The notes: a model not told the origin generated them from the letters alone. Numbered from the stretch's first letter, positions 36,811-47,056 are shown. The stretch: DNA of 64,000 bases from Pycnococcus provasolii (GCA_938743325.2 OW568875.1:248001-312000), one strand, 5' to 3'. Numbers and translations: made by a program.

Positions 36811-38820
36811 GGTTGGAAGCTGTGTGCGCGCAGACGCGCGTTGCTATTGTACTGTACGTAAGGCCTTGCCTGGTTTTGCAAGCTTCCCAGACAGACGTTG
36901 TTGTCCTTGTGTAGCCCAGCAAGCCGCACGAGTGAGCAGACGGTATACCTTGCCTGTCGCCGTTGAAGCTCGTGAGCGGACTTCTCCGTCAGCGCCTCGC
37001 CGCTTCGGTCGCTGCTCGTGTGCTGTCCGTCCCCCTTACCTGAAGGTTGACGACGCGCTGAGGCTCACTCAGCAAGTCAGGCGTTCTCGAGCCTCGGCGA
37101 TTGGCTTAAAAGCTCGCTCACTCACTCACTCACCCGCTTACTTACGACACAGATACAGCCTTAGATACAGTCGCTATAGACAGCGACAACTATACAAGCA
37201 CTACCTGTACTCCTATGTAGATATGTATATGTATACTCCCAAAATATGTCGCCCGACACGACGCACAGGCCGCGCCGACACGACGGGCACAAACACACCT
37301 TACGCAAACACACAAGGTGGCAACAAACAAAAGAAACAGGCGGTCGGTGTGCCACAGGTGGTCGGTTTGTGCTGGGTTTCTTTTGCACACACGATACAAA
37401 CCAACAACACAACCCAACACAACAAAACACGACACGACACGACACACGCTGGCTGGCTGGCTGGAGGGTGGGAGCTCCCAGGAGGTTGGTTGCTTTGAGG
37501 GTCCCTCCCACTCTCCCAGGGACCCAGCAGGAAGCTTGAAGAGGTTGGTTGCTTTGCACGAGCCTCAGAGTTGACAAAAGACCTTGAAGACACGTGCTTT
37601 GAGGCTTGGAGGCTTGGAGGAAGAAAATGCTCCGAGCTCGTCGTGAAAACGAAGCAAAACGAAGCTCCAGGTCGCGACGGCGACGTCAAGAGCGAGCTTG
37701 AGAGTTGAGAGCACGAGGAGTTGGGGAAGTGGGAGCGAGGAGGCTGAGGCTCACCTGGACTTACCCGAAGGACTTGCACAGCGAGCCTCACTGTGCTGTC
37801 TTGCGTCGTCTTTGTCTACGATACACGCTTCGGCCTAAGGCGTCTGTGCACGCCTTGTTGGTGGCAGTGTGCAGTGCACTCCTCTCCTCTCCTCTCGTAC
37901 TGTAGTCTCGTTGGGAGTGTTAGCCTTTTGCCACCATCCGTTCTCATTCCAACGGGTGGGTTCCTCCTCAGGGCTCAGGCATCAGGGAAGCGAAGAAGCT
38001 CCGAGAGTCTCGTGCGAGACACAAGACGTCAATCCGGAGTCGCATGAGTCGGCTGGGCGTCTCCCAGGTCGATCCACGACACGATACCGGACCCGATAGC
38101 GGAACCCGATTGGCGCGCCACTTGCCGACTTGACGCAAAAACCAATGAACGCCTACGTTACGGTTATGGTACGGTAACAACGACCTCGTGCATCGCACTT
38201 CATGTTTTGGATGCCCAGGAATGAGGAAAAGTTTATAGGAGTCGTTGGGCAAAGACTCTGCGCATGAAAGTGTAGGTGTTGCCTGTTCCCTGAATTTTAT
38301 TCCTTCTGTCCTCTAAAATACAGCGCTACCCGTACCCGTTTCCCGTTGTTCCGTGCCCCTTTGGCCTTCACTTTTCGCGTCAATTTCCCAGCCAAAAAGT
38401 CGCATTTTTCTAAAAAAAATTCAGCGAATGATCACAGCACGTCGCAATGGGAAAGACTTCGCGACGACTTTTTCTCCTTCTCATGATGACGAGAACGACT
38501 CCTACCCACCCGGATAGAAAGACTCGCTCTTCTATTAGGACTACAGCAGAACCGAGACACGAGACACGAGAGGAGGCGGCAAACCCACCAAGGCTGCACG
38601 AAAGGCTGCGAGGGGAAGGGAAGGGAAGGGAAGGGAGAGCCCATGCATGCATCAAGCAAGGCTCCCCAAAAGGCTTGCCCAACATCCATGAACCCGAAAC
38701 CCCCATGCTGCCATGCGATGCGAAACGAAACCCCCAACTCCATCTCCCAATATCCCAGAAGTTCGGGGTTTGGCGCAATCCGTTTCCACCACCCGCACGC
38801 TGCACGCCACAAGCAAGGCG
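36811..38820. other. 2 kb low-complexity intergenic region
   Basis: No supportable gene. Contains CA/AC-rich microsatellites (37240-37460), a repeated AGGTTGGTTGCTTTG segment (37482-37496 and 37540-37556), GAGGCTTGGAGG repeats (37601-37620), CTCTC runs (37878-37893) and a GGGAA run (38612-38636). Frames of up to 250 codons on either strand are compositionally biased and mutually overlapping. Confidence 0.5.
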
Positions 38821-40512
38821 ATGTCCGCGCCTCCCCCGCCTCCGCCTCCGCCCGCCTTTACCGATGCCGACGCCCTAGCAGCACGCCAACCTGGTGGCGA
38901 ACACGCGCTCGCTCTCGCCATTCTACAAGCCATCAACTCGCTTTTAACGCCCTTGTGCTCGTCTTCTTCTCTTCTCCATCTTTCCGCCATCACGTCATCT
39001 AGCGCTTCTTGTGATGCGTGGTCGCTCTCGCTCGCCACGACCATCGCAAACCTCAGAAAACCACACGATCTTGTGGAAGAAGACACGGGCGTATCACGCG
39101 CATGCCAGGAAACCACGCAAATGCAAGCGACTGTCGCGCGACGTTTGCTGAAGTTCACCACGCTGCTCGCTGAGGATCACGCACACACGCAAGTCACACG
39201 CATCTTTCTCGCTCGTATCCTGCAGGGAGCCACCTTGCTCGACTTCTGCGCGCTATACGTACCTCAGAACGCAAAGCATGCGCGCAAGGTTGTTAACGCG
39301 GCTCTCGCGCACGGCGGTGCGCCAGCCAGGCGAGCGCTTAAGGAGACTGCCGACGCCGCCGCGGTGCACCTTACGCGTATAGCGGGTGCTATTAAAGCAG
39401 GCGAGTGCGACGAAGGCATCCTTGCGCACCTCTCTGATGCAGGTGCGACGCTGAGACGCACGGCAGAGGCGAGCGCAGATGCCGCCGCGGTGATCGGACC
39501 GCCGCTTTTCGGTCCGATGGGAAGATGCCGCGACGCGCTAAGCGGTGTGCGAAACTCGGACAAAGCCAGAAGGCGGCTTCTGCGTGGTGCCGTCGCACTC
39601 GCGTTTGCAGATGGCGACAACGGAAAAGTAAAATCCGCTGCATCGTCGTTTGGACACGGAGCCGCAGAGGCGGAGGCGGACGTATACTGTGCGCGCCGCC
39701 TCGCAGCATACGGCGGAAGCGACACTGCCAAGGACGCTTGGTGCGGTGCTGGTGCACCAGCTCCATCGGAAATTGACCCGGAGTTTCTCAACGCACTTCC
39801 ACCAGAAATGCGTGCCGAGGTGCTTGCTCAGCATCGCGCCGCCAATCTGGTAACTGCACCAGCGCCGGCTGTCGTCTCTGCAGCCGCACCCGGTGCCCTG
39901 AGTTCTTACGCCGCGACACGCACGAAGGCGGCACGTTCAGGAGGGACTGCACTAGAGGCAGCGACTGAACGCGACAAGCGCGCTGTGGCCCTGGCTGTGG
40001 AAAGGCAAAGACACGAGGAGGAGGAAATCGAACAAGCTCGCTTGGCTGCAGAGTCAGCTCTTGCATCTCTGTACGAAGACGAGTACGATGACAGCAAGGA
40101 TGCCGGCGCTGATCTTGGTTGGCGAGGCGGAGCAGTAGACGTTGGCGATCACATCAAGGAGAGCCCAAAGCTAACGCAGTTCTGGATCAAGGATGGTCGT
40201 GTGTATCATGCGCAAACTAGTGGAGCCGAAAGCATATTTGCCGCTTCTGCCTCCGAGGCATCGGCCGAGGCCACTCGCCGCCACGCGGAGGTCACGCTGG
40301 CGATTGGTGGGCTAAAAGCTGGTGGAAATAGAGCCGCCGCTGCTGCGCAGGGGGCGCCGCCAACGGAAGGTGGCGGCGGCAGAGGTGGTGGCGGTAGAGG
40401 TGGCGGCGGCGGTGGCAGAGGTGGTGGCGGCAGAGGTGGTGGACGGAGTGGCAGAGGAGGTGGTGGACGTGGCCGAGGTCGATCAGGAAAGAGCCGAAGT
40501 GGCCATGGATAA
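38821..40512 (+). CDS. Ubiquitin-binding-motif and RGG-repeat protein, ASCC2-like C-terminal features
   Basis: 563 aa from the ATG at 38821 (an in-frame ATG at 38713 adds 36 doubtful residues). The first ~300 residues are alanine-rich helices with no motif I know. Then SEIDPEFLNALPPEMRAEVL (about residues 320-340) is a textbook ubiquitin-binding motif of the UBM/DUF4414 type found in HUWE1-like ligases. Further on, a Glu-rich helix leads to ALASLYEDEYDDSKD and FWIKDGRVYHA, which resemble the C-terminal region of ASCC2/CUE proteins of the ASC-1 complex. The last 50 residues are RGG/GRGGG repeats, an RNA-binding tail. Together this suggests a ribosome-quality-control or RNA-repair role with ubiquitin reading, but an ASCC2 assignment is tentative because no CUE domain is evident. 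Confidence 0.55.
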   Translation: MSAPPPPPPPPAFTDADALAARQPGGEHALALAILQAINSLLTPLCSSSSLLHLSAITSSSASCDAWSLSLATTIANLRKPHDLVEEDTGVSRACQETTQMQATVARRLLKFTTLLAEDHAHTQVTRIFLARILQGATLLDFCALYVPQNAKHARKVVNAALAHGGAPARRALKETADAAAVHLTRIAGAIKAGECDEGILAHLSDAGATLRRTAEASADAAAVIGPPLFGPMGRCRDALSGVRNSDKARRRLLRGAVALAFADGDNGKVKSAASSFGHGAAEAEADVYCARRLAAYGGSDTAKDAWCGAGAPAPSEIDPEFLNALPPEMRAEVLAQHRAANLVTAPAPAVVSAAAPGALSSYAATRTKAARSGGTALEAATERDKRAVALAVERQRHEEEEIEQARLAAESALASLYEDEYDDSKDAGADLGWRGGAVDVGDHIKESPKLTQFWIKDGRVYHAQTSGAESIFAASASEASAEATRRHAEVTLAIGGLKAGGNRAAAAAQGAPPTEGGGGRGGGGRGGGGGGRGGGGRGGGRSGRGGGGRGRGRSGKSRSGHG

Positions 40513-40533
40513 ACTAGTGGCTAAGATATCTCT

Positions 40534-40600
40534 TTCAGTAAATGAAATGTACTTTTAATTTGTCCAGCGGCCGTTCATCCATCCCATTCACATTCACCAT
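40534..40600. repeat. Dispersed 3'-flank repeat, copy C
   Basis: TTCAGTAAATGAAATG, then TTTGTCCAGCGGCCGTTC and CCATTCAGCCC. It starts 21 bp after the preceding stop codon, like copy B after PYD2. Confidence 0.55.
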
Positions 40601-40711
40601 TCAGCCCGTTCAATGGCGTCATTCAGCAACGAGTTTGTACATGTTCCTGATGAGAGTGTATTGATGTAGTCGTCATTTTGGTACAAAAATTGTCTAAAAG
40701 AATTTACAACA

Positions 40712-43708
40712 TTACGAAGCCGTGGGGGTTGACGCCATCATGAATTCGCGCAATGCTTCGAACGGCCTCGCTCCACCGCACGCGGCGCGCAATGCCGAGT
40801 CGCCTCCCTCGAGCACAAGCCTTCCGAGATCATACAGCGACTCAGCAGCTCGCATCACCGCACGCACATTGCCTTCTCCAATGCCGGGCAGTCGGCGTAA
40901 GAACTCGGATGCGACCGAGTCGACCATCGCGCCGCCTTCAGTGCTTCCCACCGCAGCTGCCACATCTGCGGATGGCTGCTCGCGTCCAGCCTTCAAAGCT
41001 GCAAACACCGAGGCTGCAGAAGCGTTCGAATCCACCCAGAGGATGCGCAGCCGTGGGTGGTGCAGCACAAGTAGCGTAAGCCTGCTCTGAAGGTCATACT
41101 CGGTTGGACCCGAGTTTGTTGCTTGGAATGCCCCCTCCTTCAAGGCTGCCGCGGCGCTGTTCGATCCACCGCCGCCGCTGCCGTCGTCTCCGCGAGCACC
41201 TGCGGCACCGCCTCCTCCACCACCTTCACCACTAGTGAGCAGGCCGATGCCGCTCGCTGGCGTCTTTCCTGACCAGTCGTCTCTGTACTCAACCAGAAGA
41301 AGGACAGATTCGTAGTGCCTCTCCATGGCACACAGCTGCTGATGCAGACGACCACTCTGCAAGCTCTGCCTCAGATCCGGCAGAGACTTGCGCTCCACGC
41401 AAATGTCGGGAGAGAGCACGTAGTCGCCAACTTCGAGCGTCGCAGGAAGTACGGCGAAGCCACTCGCGTGGAGAACAGCGGGAAGGCTGGACGAGAATTC
41501 GCGCATGTCCACTACCACCGCGGGACGTCCGGCAGCTGCGCGCGAAGCCTGCCCGCCCGCACGCCTTGTTTGGTCATTCGACGTGTCCGTCGCGCCGTGG
41601 AAAGCCCGCGGCGCGATCGACGTCGCCAGACCAGCTGGCACCGGCAAAACTACCGCCCGCCCGTCGGCGCTCACGGGAGCAGCGAGGTGTTCCTTCTCGC
41701 GGATCAGGTTCACGAATGCGTCGCGCTCTGACATCACGGCAGCCTCGAAGCGTGCACTCTCGCCGCCGTTGAAACCGTCCGCAAGCAGAAGGTAAACGCG
41801 CGGTTTGGGGAGAGCTGGCGCGACGCTGCCGGCACGCGCCGAGCCGGTTGAGGCTGCATGGCGCAGGGCGGCCCACAACTCGACGGCGCGAACGCTTGCG
41901 GGCGTTGGGTCGTAGAGAACGACGAAACTCGTGTCGTCACCCTCAGGCGCCGCGAGGGCACGAGCAAGTGCCGCAGGCGACGCAACCCAATGCACGTCCG
42001 TGCACACGCTGCGGCAACCGAGCAGTCTCATGGCGCGTGCCGCCTCGGCATCGTGCCCCGCGTCGGATGATGCATGTGCAGCATGCGTACCTTGCGCCGA
42101 GGAATCCGACTGCATTGCCTGCGCGCGTGGCCTCTTTAAGTTGCCCCCACGCTGGCCGTGAGCCGCGCGGCGCCGTGCTGCAATGCGTGCGGCGTCACGC
42201 GCCGCCTTGCGGCGCTTGCGCGTTTCCGCTTGCATCTCGAGCGCCATCGCGAGACCGCGCTCCATTGCCTGAGCAAGAGACACTGACGACGCTGGTACCG
42301 CCGCGCCAGCGCCGCTGCTAGCATTTGGGCACTGTGCCACGTCCACGCAGCCGAGCAGCGCTTGCAGTGCTTGCACCCGCGCCTCTCCATCACATACGAC
42401 GAAAATGCCGTGGCGTGGAGGCTCCTTGAACGTCGACGACGCGGGTGCGCGTGCATGGCGCTTGCGCCAGCTCGCCTGCAGCCGTGCACGCTCCGCCGTA
42501 CACTCTTCTATCGCACCTAGAAATGCATTCCACTTGGGATCCGGCTCGGGCAGATTTCCGTTATGGCTACTGACGCGCGCGGAGGCTGCCTCATACAGCA
42601 CGTCCGCGCCATCCGCGTAGAGCCAGACTGCATTCGCGCGCTCCGTGGCGCGCAGCTGCTCGAGATGCTCAAGGAATGCCGAGGCATCGACTCGGCTCAC
42701 CATCGCATACAGCGCGCGAAGTGTGAGTGCGTCGAGATACGCCTGTTTTAGCCGCCTGGGGAACGTGCTGTCCGACCACCTGCTGTCCATGTACTCCGAA
42801 AGCTCACGCGCGACGCGTGCCGCGCCACGCGTGCCAGTGACGAGCTCGGCTCCCACCTCGCTGAGGCTGTTTAGCAAGCTCGCGTCGACGTACCGCGACC
42901 CCGCCGCGAATGCCGCCTTGAATGCTGCCAGCACCGATGTGTGGAAGACGTCGACGATGCACCCGTACACACGCTGCGTCAACGGCGACACGACGCACGG
43001 CACGCTGACGGGCTCCGGCGCACTGGCGGGACTGCCAAGCTCGGCATGGACTTCGGACTGAAAGCGTGGCCATAGATAGAGTCGCCGCAGGCTGAGCGCC
43101 TTGAGCGCACGCTCCACCTTACCCAGCCCGCCGGTGAGCGCCTGCGGCCTGTCCGACAGCGCGAGCACGCGCACCGCGCTGGCGCTGCTGGACCCGACGT
43201 GCGCCTCACGGCACAGCCTCACAACAAAGCTCTCCCCGCACGCGTCTCCGCGCGTCACAACCCTGTGCGCGTCCATGACGACGACGCATCGCACTGACTT
43301 GGGTGGTAGTCGTCCCGTGAGAAGGTCCGCGGCAAGTATGCGGCTCGTCGCGAACAGCGCGCCTCCACCTGCGTACGCGGCGTTCCTCTCGCTGAGTGGC
43401 ATATCTGCGGTGACGTCAGGCGGCACGGGCAAGCGTGGGTCGATGCGCTTAAGGTGCGCGCGTGCATCTTCGAGTATTCCTTCTCTTGCTCCAACGATGA
43501 GCATGGTTCCTCCCGTCGCGGCGGAGTAGTGCACGTGCATTATGATAGCGAGTACAGCGACGGTTCCCATTCCTTCACCGAGTACAGCGAGTCCATCTTC
43601 TTTCAAGAGCAAAGAAGCAATCACGGAGTGTATGTTGAGTATGCGAGTATGGGATGACACGTAGGTGCTCATAGTAGGAGGTGGTGGTGGAGGAATGTGC
43701 GGCGCCAT
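40712..43708 (-). CDS. ERCC4: DNA repair endonuclease XPF/ERCC4 (RAD1)
   Basis: 998 aa from the ATG at 43708 (the frame opens at a GTG; a further Met at 43672). It is the catalytic subunit of the XPF-ERCC1 structure-specific nuclease that cuts 5' of lesions in nucleotide excision repair and interstrand crosslink repair. The N-terminal two-thirds is a degenerate SF2 helicase-like region (LIVGAREGILEDA, FATSRILAADLLTG, VVVMDAHRV). The ERCC4 nuclease domain has the active-site signature VGDYVLSPDICVERKSLPDL (about residues 755-775, GDxnERKxxxD), preceded by VVVDMREFSSSLP. The C-terminus has the helix-hairpin-helix pair, RRLPGIGEGNVRAVM. Several low-complexity Gly/Ala inserts lie between the domains. 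Catalytic residues are complete. Confidence 0.95.
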   Translation of the reverse strand: MAPHIPPPPPPTMSTYVSSHTRILNIHSVIASLLLKEDGLAVLGEGMGTVAVLAIIMHVHYSAATGGTMLIVGAREGILEDARAHLKRIDPRLPVPPDVTADMPLSERNAAYAGGGALFATSRILAADLLTGRLPPKSVRCVVVMDAHRVVTRGDACGESFVVRLCREAHVGSSSASAVRVLALSDRPQALTGGLGKVERALKALSLRRLYLWPRFQSEVHAELGSPASAPEPVSVPCVVSPLTQRVYGCIVDVFHTSVLAAFKAAFAAGSRYVDASLLNSLSEVGAELVTGTRGAARVARELSEYMDSRWSDSTFPRRLKQAYLDALTLRALYAMVSRVDASAFLEHLEQLRATERANAVWLYADGADVLYEAASARVSSHNGNLPEPDPKWNAFLGAIEECTAERARLQASWRKRHARAPASSTFKEPPRHGIFVVCDGEARVQALQALLGCVDVAQCPNASSGAGAAVPASSVSLAQAMERGLAMALEMQAETRKRRKAARDAARIAARRRAAHGQRGGNLKRPRAQAMQSDSSAQGTHAAHASSDAGHDAEAARAMRLLGCRSVCTDVHWVASPAALARALAAPEGDDTSFVVLYDPTPASVRAVELWAALRHAASTGSARAGSVAPALPKPRVYLLLADGFNGGESARFEAAVMSERDAFVNLIREKEHLAAPVSADGRAVVLPVPAGLATSIAPRAFHGATDTSNDQTRRAGGQASRAAAGRPAVVVDMREFSSSLPAVLHASGFAVLPATLEVGDYVLSPDICVERKSLPDLRQSLQSGRLHQQLCAMERHYESVLLLVEYRDDWSGKTPASGIGLLTSGEGGGGGGAAGARGDDGSGGGGSNSAAAALKEGAFQATNSGPTEYDLQSRLTLLVLHHPRLRILWVDSNASAASVFAALKAGREQPSADVAAAVGSTEGGAMVDSVASEFLRRLPGIGEGNVRAVMRAAESLYDLGRLVLEGGDSALRAACGGARPFEALREFMMASTPTAS

Positions 43709-44119
43709 AATCACAAGAACTCACTCAAGACGGATATATATTGACGCCTCATCATGATTATTTGCTTTTCATGCCGAGCATATGATAGTGGTGACGACGA
43801 CGTTGTTCATGGGTCCCGAGGGTCCAGGGGGACAAGAACCGGCCACAAGGGGGTGTTAGGGTTAGGGTTAGGGTTAGGGTTAGGATTAGGGTGTTAGGGT
43901 TTCGGGTTCGGGTTAGGGTGTTAGGGTTTAGGGTTTATTAGGGGTTCGAGTTCGGGTTCGGGTTTTAGGGTGAGTGAGTTTCGTGATGGCGTGATATCAG
44001 CCCTTTCCCTCTTTCTTTCTAGTTGGTATGGCGTTTAGGTATGTAGTGGCAATTTTAATCGTGTTACATGTGAAAGATGTACAGTGCAGTCTGGCAGTGC
44101 AGTTGGAGGATTTCTTCCC
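43709..44119. repeat. Spacer with interstitial TTAGGG array
   Basis: From 43854 to about 43970 there is a run of TTAGGG, first four to five exact units, then variants GGTTCGGG, TTTAGGG and TTTTAGGG. It is in the opposite orientation to the other telomere-like tracts in the window. No gene seen around it. Confidence 0.8.
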
Positions 44120-44581
44120 TTAAGGTTTCACTTTTTTCTGGTTTTTTTTTTTGGTGGTGGGATGATGAGGATTTTGTTTGGAAGATTTGTTTGTCTCCTC
44201 TTTCTTTGACTCGTTTGGCGACGGCGACGGCGCTTTCGAGAACACGTGGTGTCCCACTTGTGTTTGTGCGACGGGAAGGGACACGCGCTTTAGGAACATG
44301 CGGCGCCTCACATTGCGCTTCACAGCAATACCAGCAATAGGAGCTGCCTCCCCACCACCAGAACCACCAGCGGCGGCGGCACTAAGGTTATCCATAGTCG
44401 TTGTCGTCTCTCCCATCTTTCTTTTCTTCAACGACGCTGATTCTGATACAAAGGAAGGTGGAGCAGGAGCCGCTTGCCCCATGGCGCGTTGCATGAACTT
44501 CAAAGAGGAGATGCGCGACGACAGCGGTTTCGTCATGGGCGGCATTGGGCCCGTGGTGTCAGGAGGCGTCGGCGGCGGCAT
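44120..44581 (-). CDS. MPP6-like exosome cofactor (tentative)
   Basis: 153 aa, basic and disordered. Near the N-terminus it has LSSRISSLKFMQRAMGQ, which fits the short conserved L-S-x-x-L-x-x-L/M-K-F-M-Q-R signature of MPP6 (M-phase phosphoprotein 6), the cofactor that ties the RNA helicase MTR4 to the nuclear exosome. The second MPP6 motif (a G-R-x-S-F-x-x-F-N-P type) is not evident, although KRNVRRRMFLKRVS occupies a similar position. The C-terminus is Lys/Ser/Pro-rich. The call rests on one short motif. Confidence 0.45.
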   Translation of the reverse strand: MPPPTPPDTTGPMPPMTKPLSSRISSLKFMQRAMGQAAPAPPSFVSESASLKKRKMGETTTTMDNLSAAAAGGSGGGEAAPIAGIAVKRNVRRRMFLKRVSLPVAQTQVGHHVFSKAPSPSPNESKKEETNKSSKQNPHHPTTKKKNQKKVKP

Positions 44582-44665
44582 AACTCCGAATGAATGAGCT
44601 GCCCGCCCGGGAAGGGGAGGGGAAGGGAACGGAACCGGGGCTGCTACTAGAGGTGCCGCTGGGGT

Positions 44666-45350
44666 TTAGAGTTTTGCATTCGCTGGGTTTAGAGATTTCT
44701 CCCCGGGCATCCCCGGCGTGAATGTCATGAGGTGGCCAAAAAGGAAGCGGGCGGCGTCATCAACGACGACACTGTTGTCGACGTAATGTTTGCCGACCGC
44801 CTGCGAGTTGGCAGCCCAGCCAGCGATGTAGTTGCGCCGATCCGGCGAGACATTCATCGCGGTAACAGCGGACGCGAAACCAGAGCGGAAGCTCTTGGGA
44901 GCGTAATGTCCGTTGGGCGGGGCTGTAGCTCCTACAGCAGTCAGCGCCACCGGCAGCCAACGTGCGAATGCGTCGCCACGTGCCTTTTCACCAAGGTTGA
45001 AAAAGTGCGTAGCACGCGAGCACACCCGACGGCGTATGAGGTTGTAGCGTGTGAGCATGCGTCCCAGTGTTTGCCACGTCGTGGTCACCGGCCAGGTGAT
45101 CGTTCTGCGGCCTGGGACATCAAAGTCGCACGCATCCGGAGCAATCTTGACGTAGGTCATTGGTGTACCGCAGGCCGTTCTTCTCAGGAAATCCAACGTC
45201 GTGTTCGCTTGAAGCGGCGTTGGCATACGTACGGCCGAGCACCACCTCCATTCGGGGGGCGAGTAGCCCCGACCAAGCTCCCACTACTAGCGGGTCCAAG
45301 TAGTATACCCGAGCGGGATCCCCAAAATCCTCACAAGTCACAACAAGGGT
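44666..45350 (-). pseudogene. Tyrosine recombinase remnant (YR element), copy 2
   Basis: An open frame of 186 codons (45226 to 44666) encodes the C-terminal half with PKSFRSGFASAV, IAGWAANSQ and the nucleophile Tyr in KHYVDNSVV. Upstream, in a different frame (about 45290-45340), is GAWSGLLAPRMEVVLGR, which fits the first catalytic Arg region, so at least one frameshift separates the halves. The last 265 bp are about 90 percent identical to copy 1 at 10864. The upstream half is absent from copy 1. The element is dead but tells the family's structure. Confidence 0.7.
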
Positions 45351-45576
45351 AATCAAATTAGATATGGACCGAGGACGGTTCCCCAAAAAGAAGTACAATG
45401 CACAGGTGATGAGGAGCGATCCTCCAGTCCTGTGACGTGAGGAATTGGCGGCGGCGCGGCGCACATTTACCCATCACATACATTTCAGAAGAATACTGCT
45501 GTAGGGTAGTAGTGGTGCATGCGCTGTGGCATTCCGTTCGCGTGGGAGTTCGGCGAGCACTTGTAGTTACTGAATA

Positions 45577-46962
45577 ATGATGACGATGAACAACAACAAC
45601 AACAACAACAACAGTAATAATCATAATCAGCAAGGTGTTGTTGATGATCATGCGAACTCAAACTTGGCGGCGGCGTCAATCGATATTGGTGGCATCGAAA
45701 GTGTCGAGTGGAAGAAGAAGAAAAAAGCTTTTGCTCCTGGATCGTCATCTGCTGCCATGATGTGTTGTTCAACAACCACCAACATATTGATGATCCTCGC
45801 ACTCGCCGCGCTTGTCATCGCGATCATCGCGATCGCCTTGGCTCTCAGCGTGACTCACCCCAAGCAGCAGGCTACCGCGGTATCGCTCACCCCTGAGAAA
45901 ACACCAAATTACCTGTTCGCGGGAACGGGTCAATGGACGACGTCGAAGCCAAGTATGCCGTACAGCAAATCGGATTTCCCCGCCGTGAACTACGACGCCG
46001 CGCTCGTCATCATGCCAGGCGGGTACGATGCCAACGGAGAAGTTCTCTCGTCCGTACTTCAGTACGACACCATCAGGGAGGTGTACAACGAAACCGCGTT
46101 TCCTGAAATGCCGCGCAAGCGATTCCGACACGCCGCAACCATCGTCGACGATACGCTCTTCGTGCTCGGTGGCTTCAACGCGTCCACCGACGAGGCTGAA
46201 CCGCTCGCGTGCGTCGATACGCTCAACCTGCGTACGCGCGTATGGACAGCCTGCTCGACGACGCTTAATGTTGCGCGCGGGGACGTGTGCGCGGCTTCGA
46301 CTATAGATGGCACGATCGTCGTCGCTGGAGGATACGGGCTCGGATACGAGACGCTCACGTCCACGGAAACGCTCGCTCGCAATGCCGGTGAATGGAAGGT
46401 GCGCACGAACATGCCCGAGCCGCGAGGTGACACAGCGTGCGCGGCGATCGGACAGTCGTTCTACGTCGTTGGCGGATTCTACGATCCCACCGGAACGTGG
46501 CAGGCAGCCTCATTCTCCCGGGACACGTTCCGATACGACGTTACCTCCAACCAGTGGGATCGACGTGCAGCCACCACGCATTCCTCCGGAGACAAGGCAG
46601 TGGTCGCACTGCCCAAGAGTGAAACGCGACCGATGGGTAGGCTGCTTGCTATCGGTGGTGAGACGCACGCGCGCGGTGAGGTGACACAGATCCCGATCCA
46701 CGCCGTGGAGGAATACCTGCCTGAGGTGGACACTTGGGTGCCCCGCGCACCCATGCCCACGGCGCGTTTCCGATTCGGCGCGGTCGTCTCAGGATCCAAA
46801 ACGGAAGGCGGTGCAGGCGAGGCTGTGCATGTGTTTGGTGGCCACGTGCTTTGCAGCACAGGCTGGTTCAACAATTGGGAGGACATGGACTGCATGGAGA
46901 AGTCTCTGGCAACCCAGGAGGTGTTGTATCAGGAGTCCCATCCAGCGGTCTTCATTGCCTGA
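45577..46962 (+). CDS. Type II membrane protein with Kelch beta-propeller
   Basis: 461 aa. The short cytosolic N-terminus has a poly-Asn run (AAC microsatellite) and a basic KKKKK patch. A strong transmembrane helix follows (ILMILALAALVIAIIAIALAL, about residues 70-90). The rest is a galactose-oxidase-like/Kelch propeller of about six blades, each with the GG doublet and a downstream Tyr-Trp pattern: VIMPGGYDANG, LFVLGGFNAST, IVVAGGYGLG, FYVVGGFYDP, LLAIGGETHA, VHVFGGHVLC. Such a lumenal or extracellular propeller usually binds a protein or glycan partner. No copper ligands of galactose oxidase are seen. It ends just before a 40-bp poly-G tract. Specific function is unknown. Confidence 0.8.
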   Translation: MMTMNNNNNNNNSNNHNQQGVVDDHANSNLAAASIDIGGIESVEWKKKKKAFAPGSSSAAMMCCSTTTNILMILALAALVIAIIAIALALSVTHPKQQATAVSLTPEKTPNYLFAGTGQWTTSKPSMPYSKSDFPAVNYDAALVIMPGGYDANGEVLSSVLQYDTIREVYNETAFPEMPRKRFRHAATIVDDTLFVLGGFNASTDEAEPLACVDTLNLRTRVWTACSTTLNVARGDVCAASTIDGTIVVAGGYGLGYETLTSTETLARNAGEWKVRTNMPEPRGDTACAAIGQSFYVVGGFYDPTGTWQAASFSRDTFRYDVTSNQWDRRAATTHSSGDKAVVALPKSETRPMGRLLAIGGETHARGEVTQIPIHAVEEYLPEVDTWVPRAPMPTARFRFGAVVSGSKTEGGAGEAVHVFGGHVLCSTGWFNNWEDMDCMEKSLATQEVLYQESHPAVFIA

Positions 46963-46963
46963 A

Positions 46964-47003
<40 letters not shown>
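46964..47003. repeat. Poly-G tract (40 bp)
   Basis: An uninterrupted run of 40 G on the plus strand, two bases after the Kelch gene stop. Length may be affected by sequencing error. Confidence 0.85.
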
Positions 47004-47004
<1 letters not shown>

Positions 47005-47056
47005 GAGAAATGGAGAAACACTTTAACGACGATAAGTAACACAATAACATTTTGTC

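Noticed and set aside
36752-37498. 248-codon plus-strand frame after the channel gene
   Set aside because: Low-complexity, Arg/Tyr/Thr-rich; overlaps equally long nonsense frames; no conserved motif.
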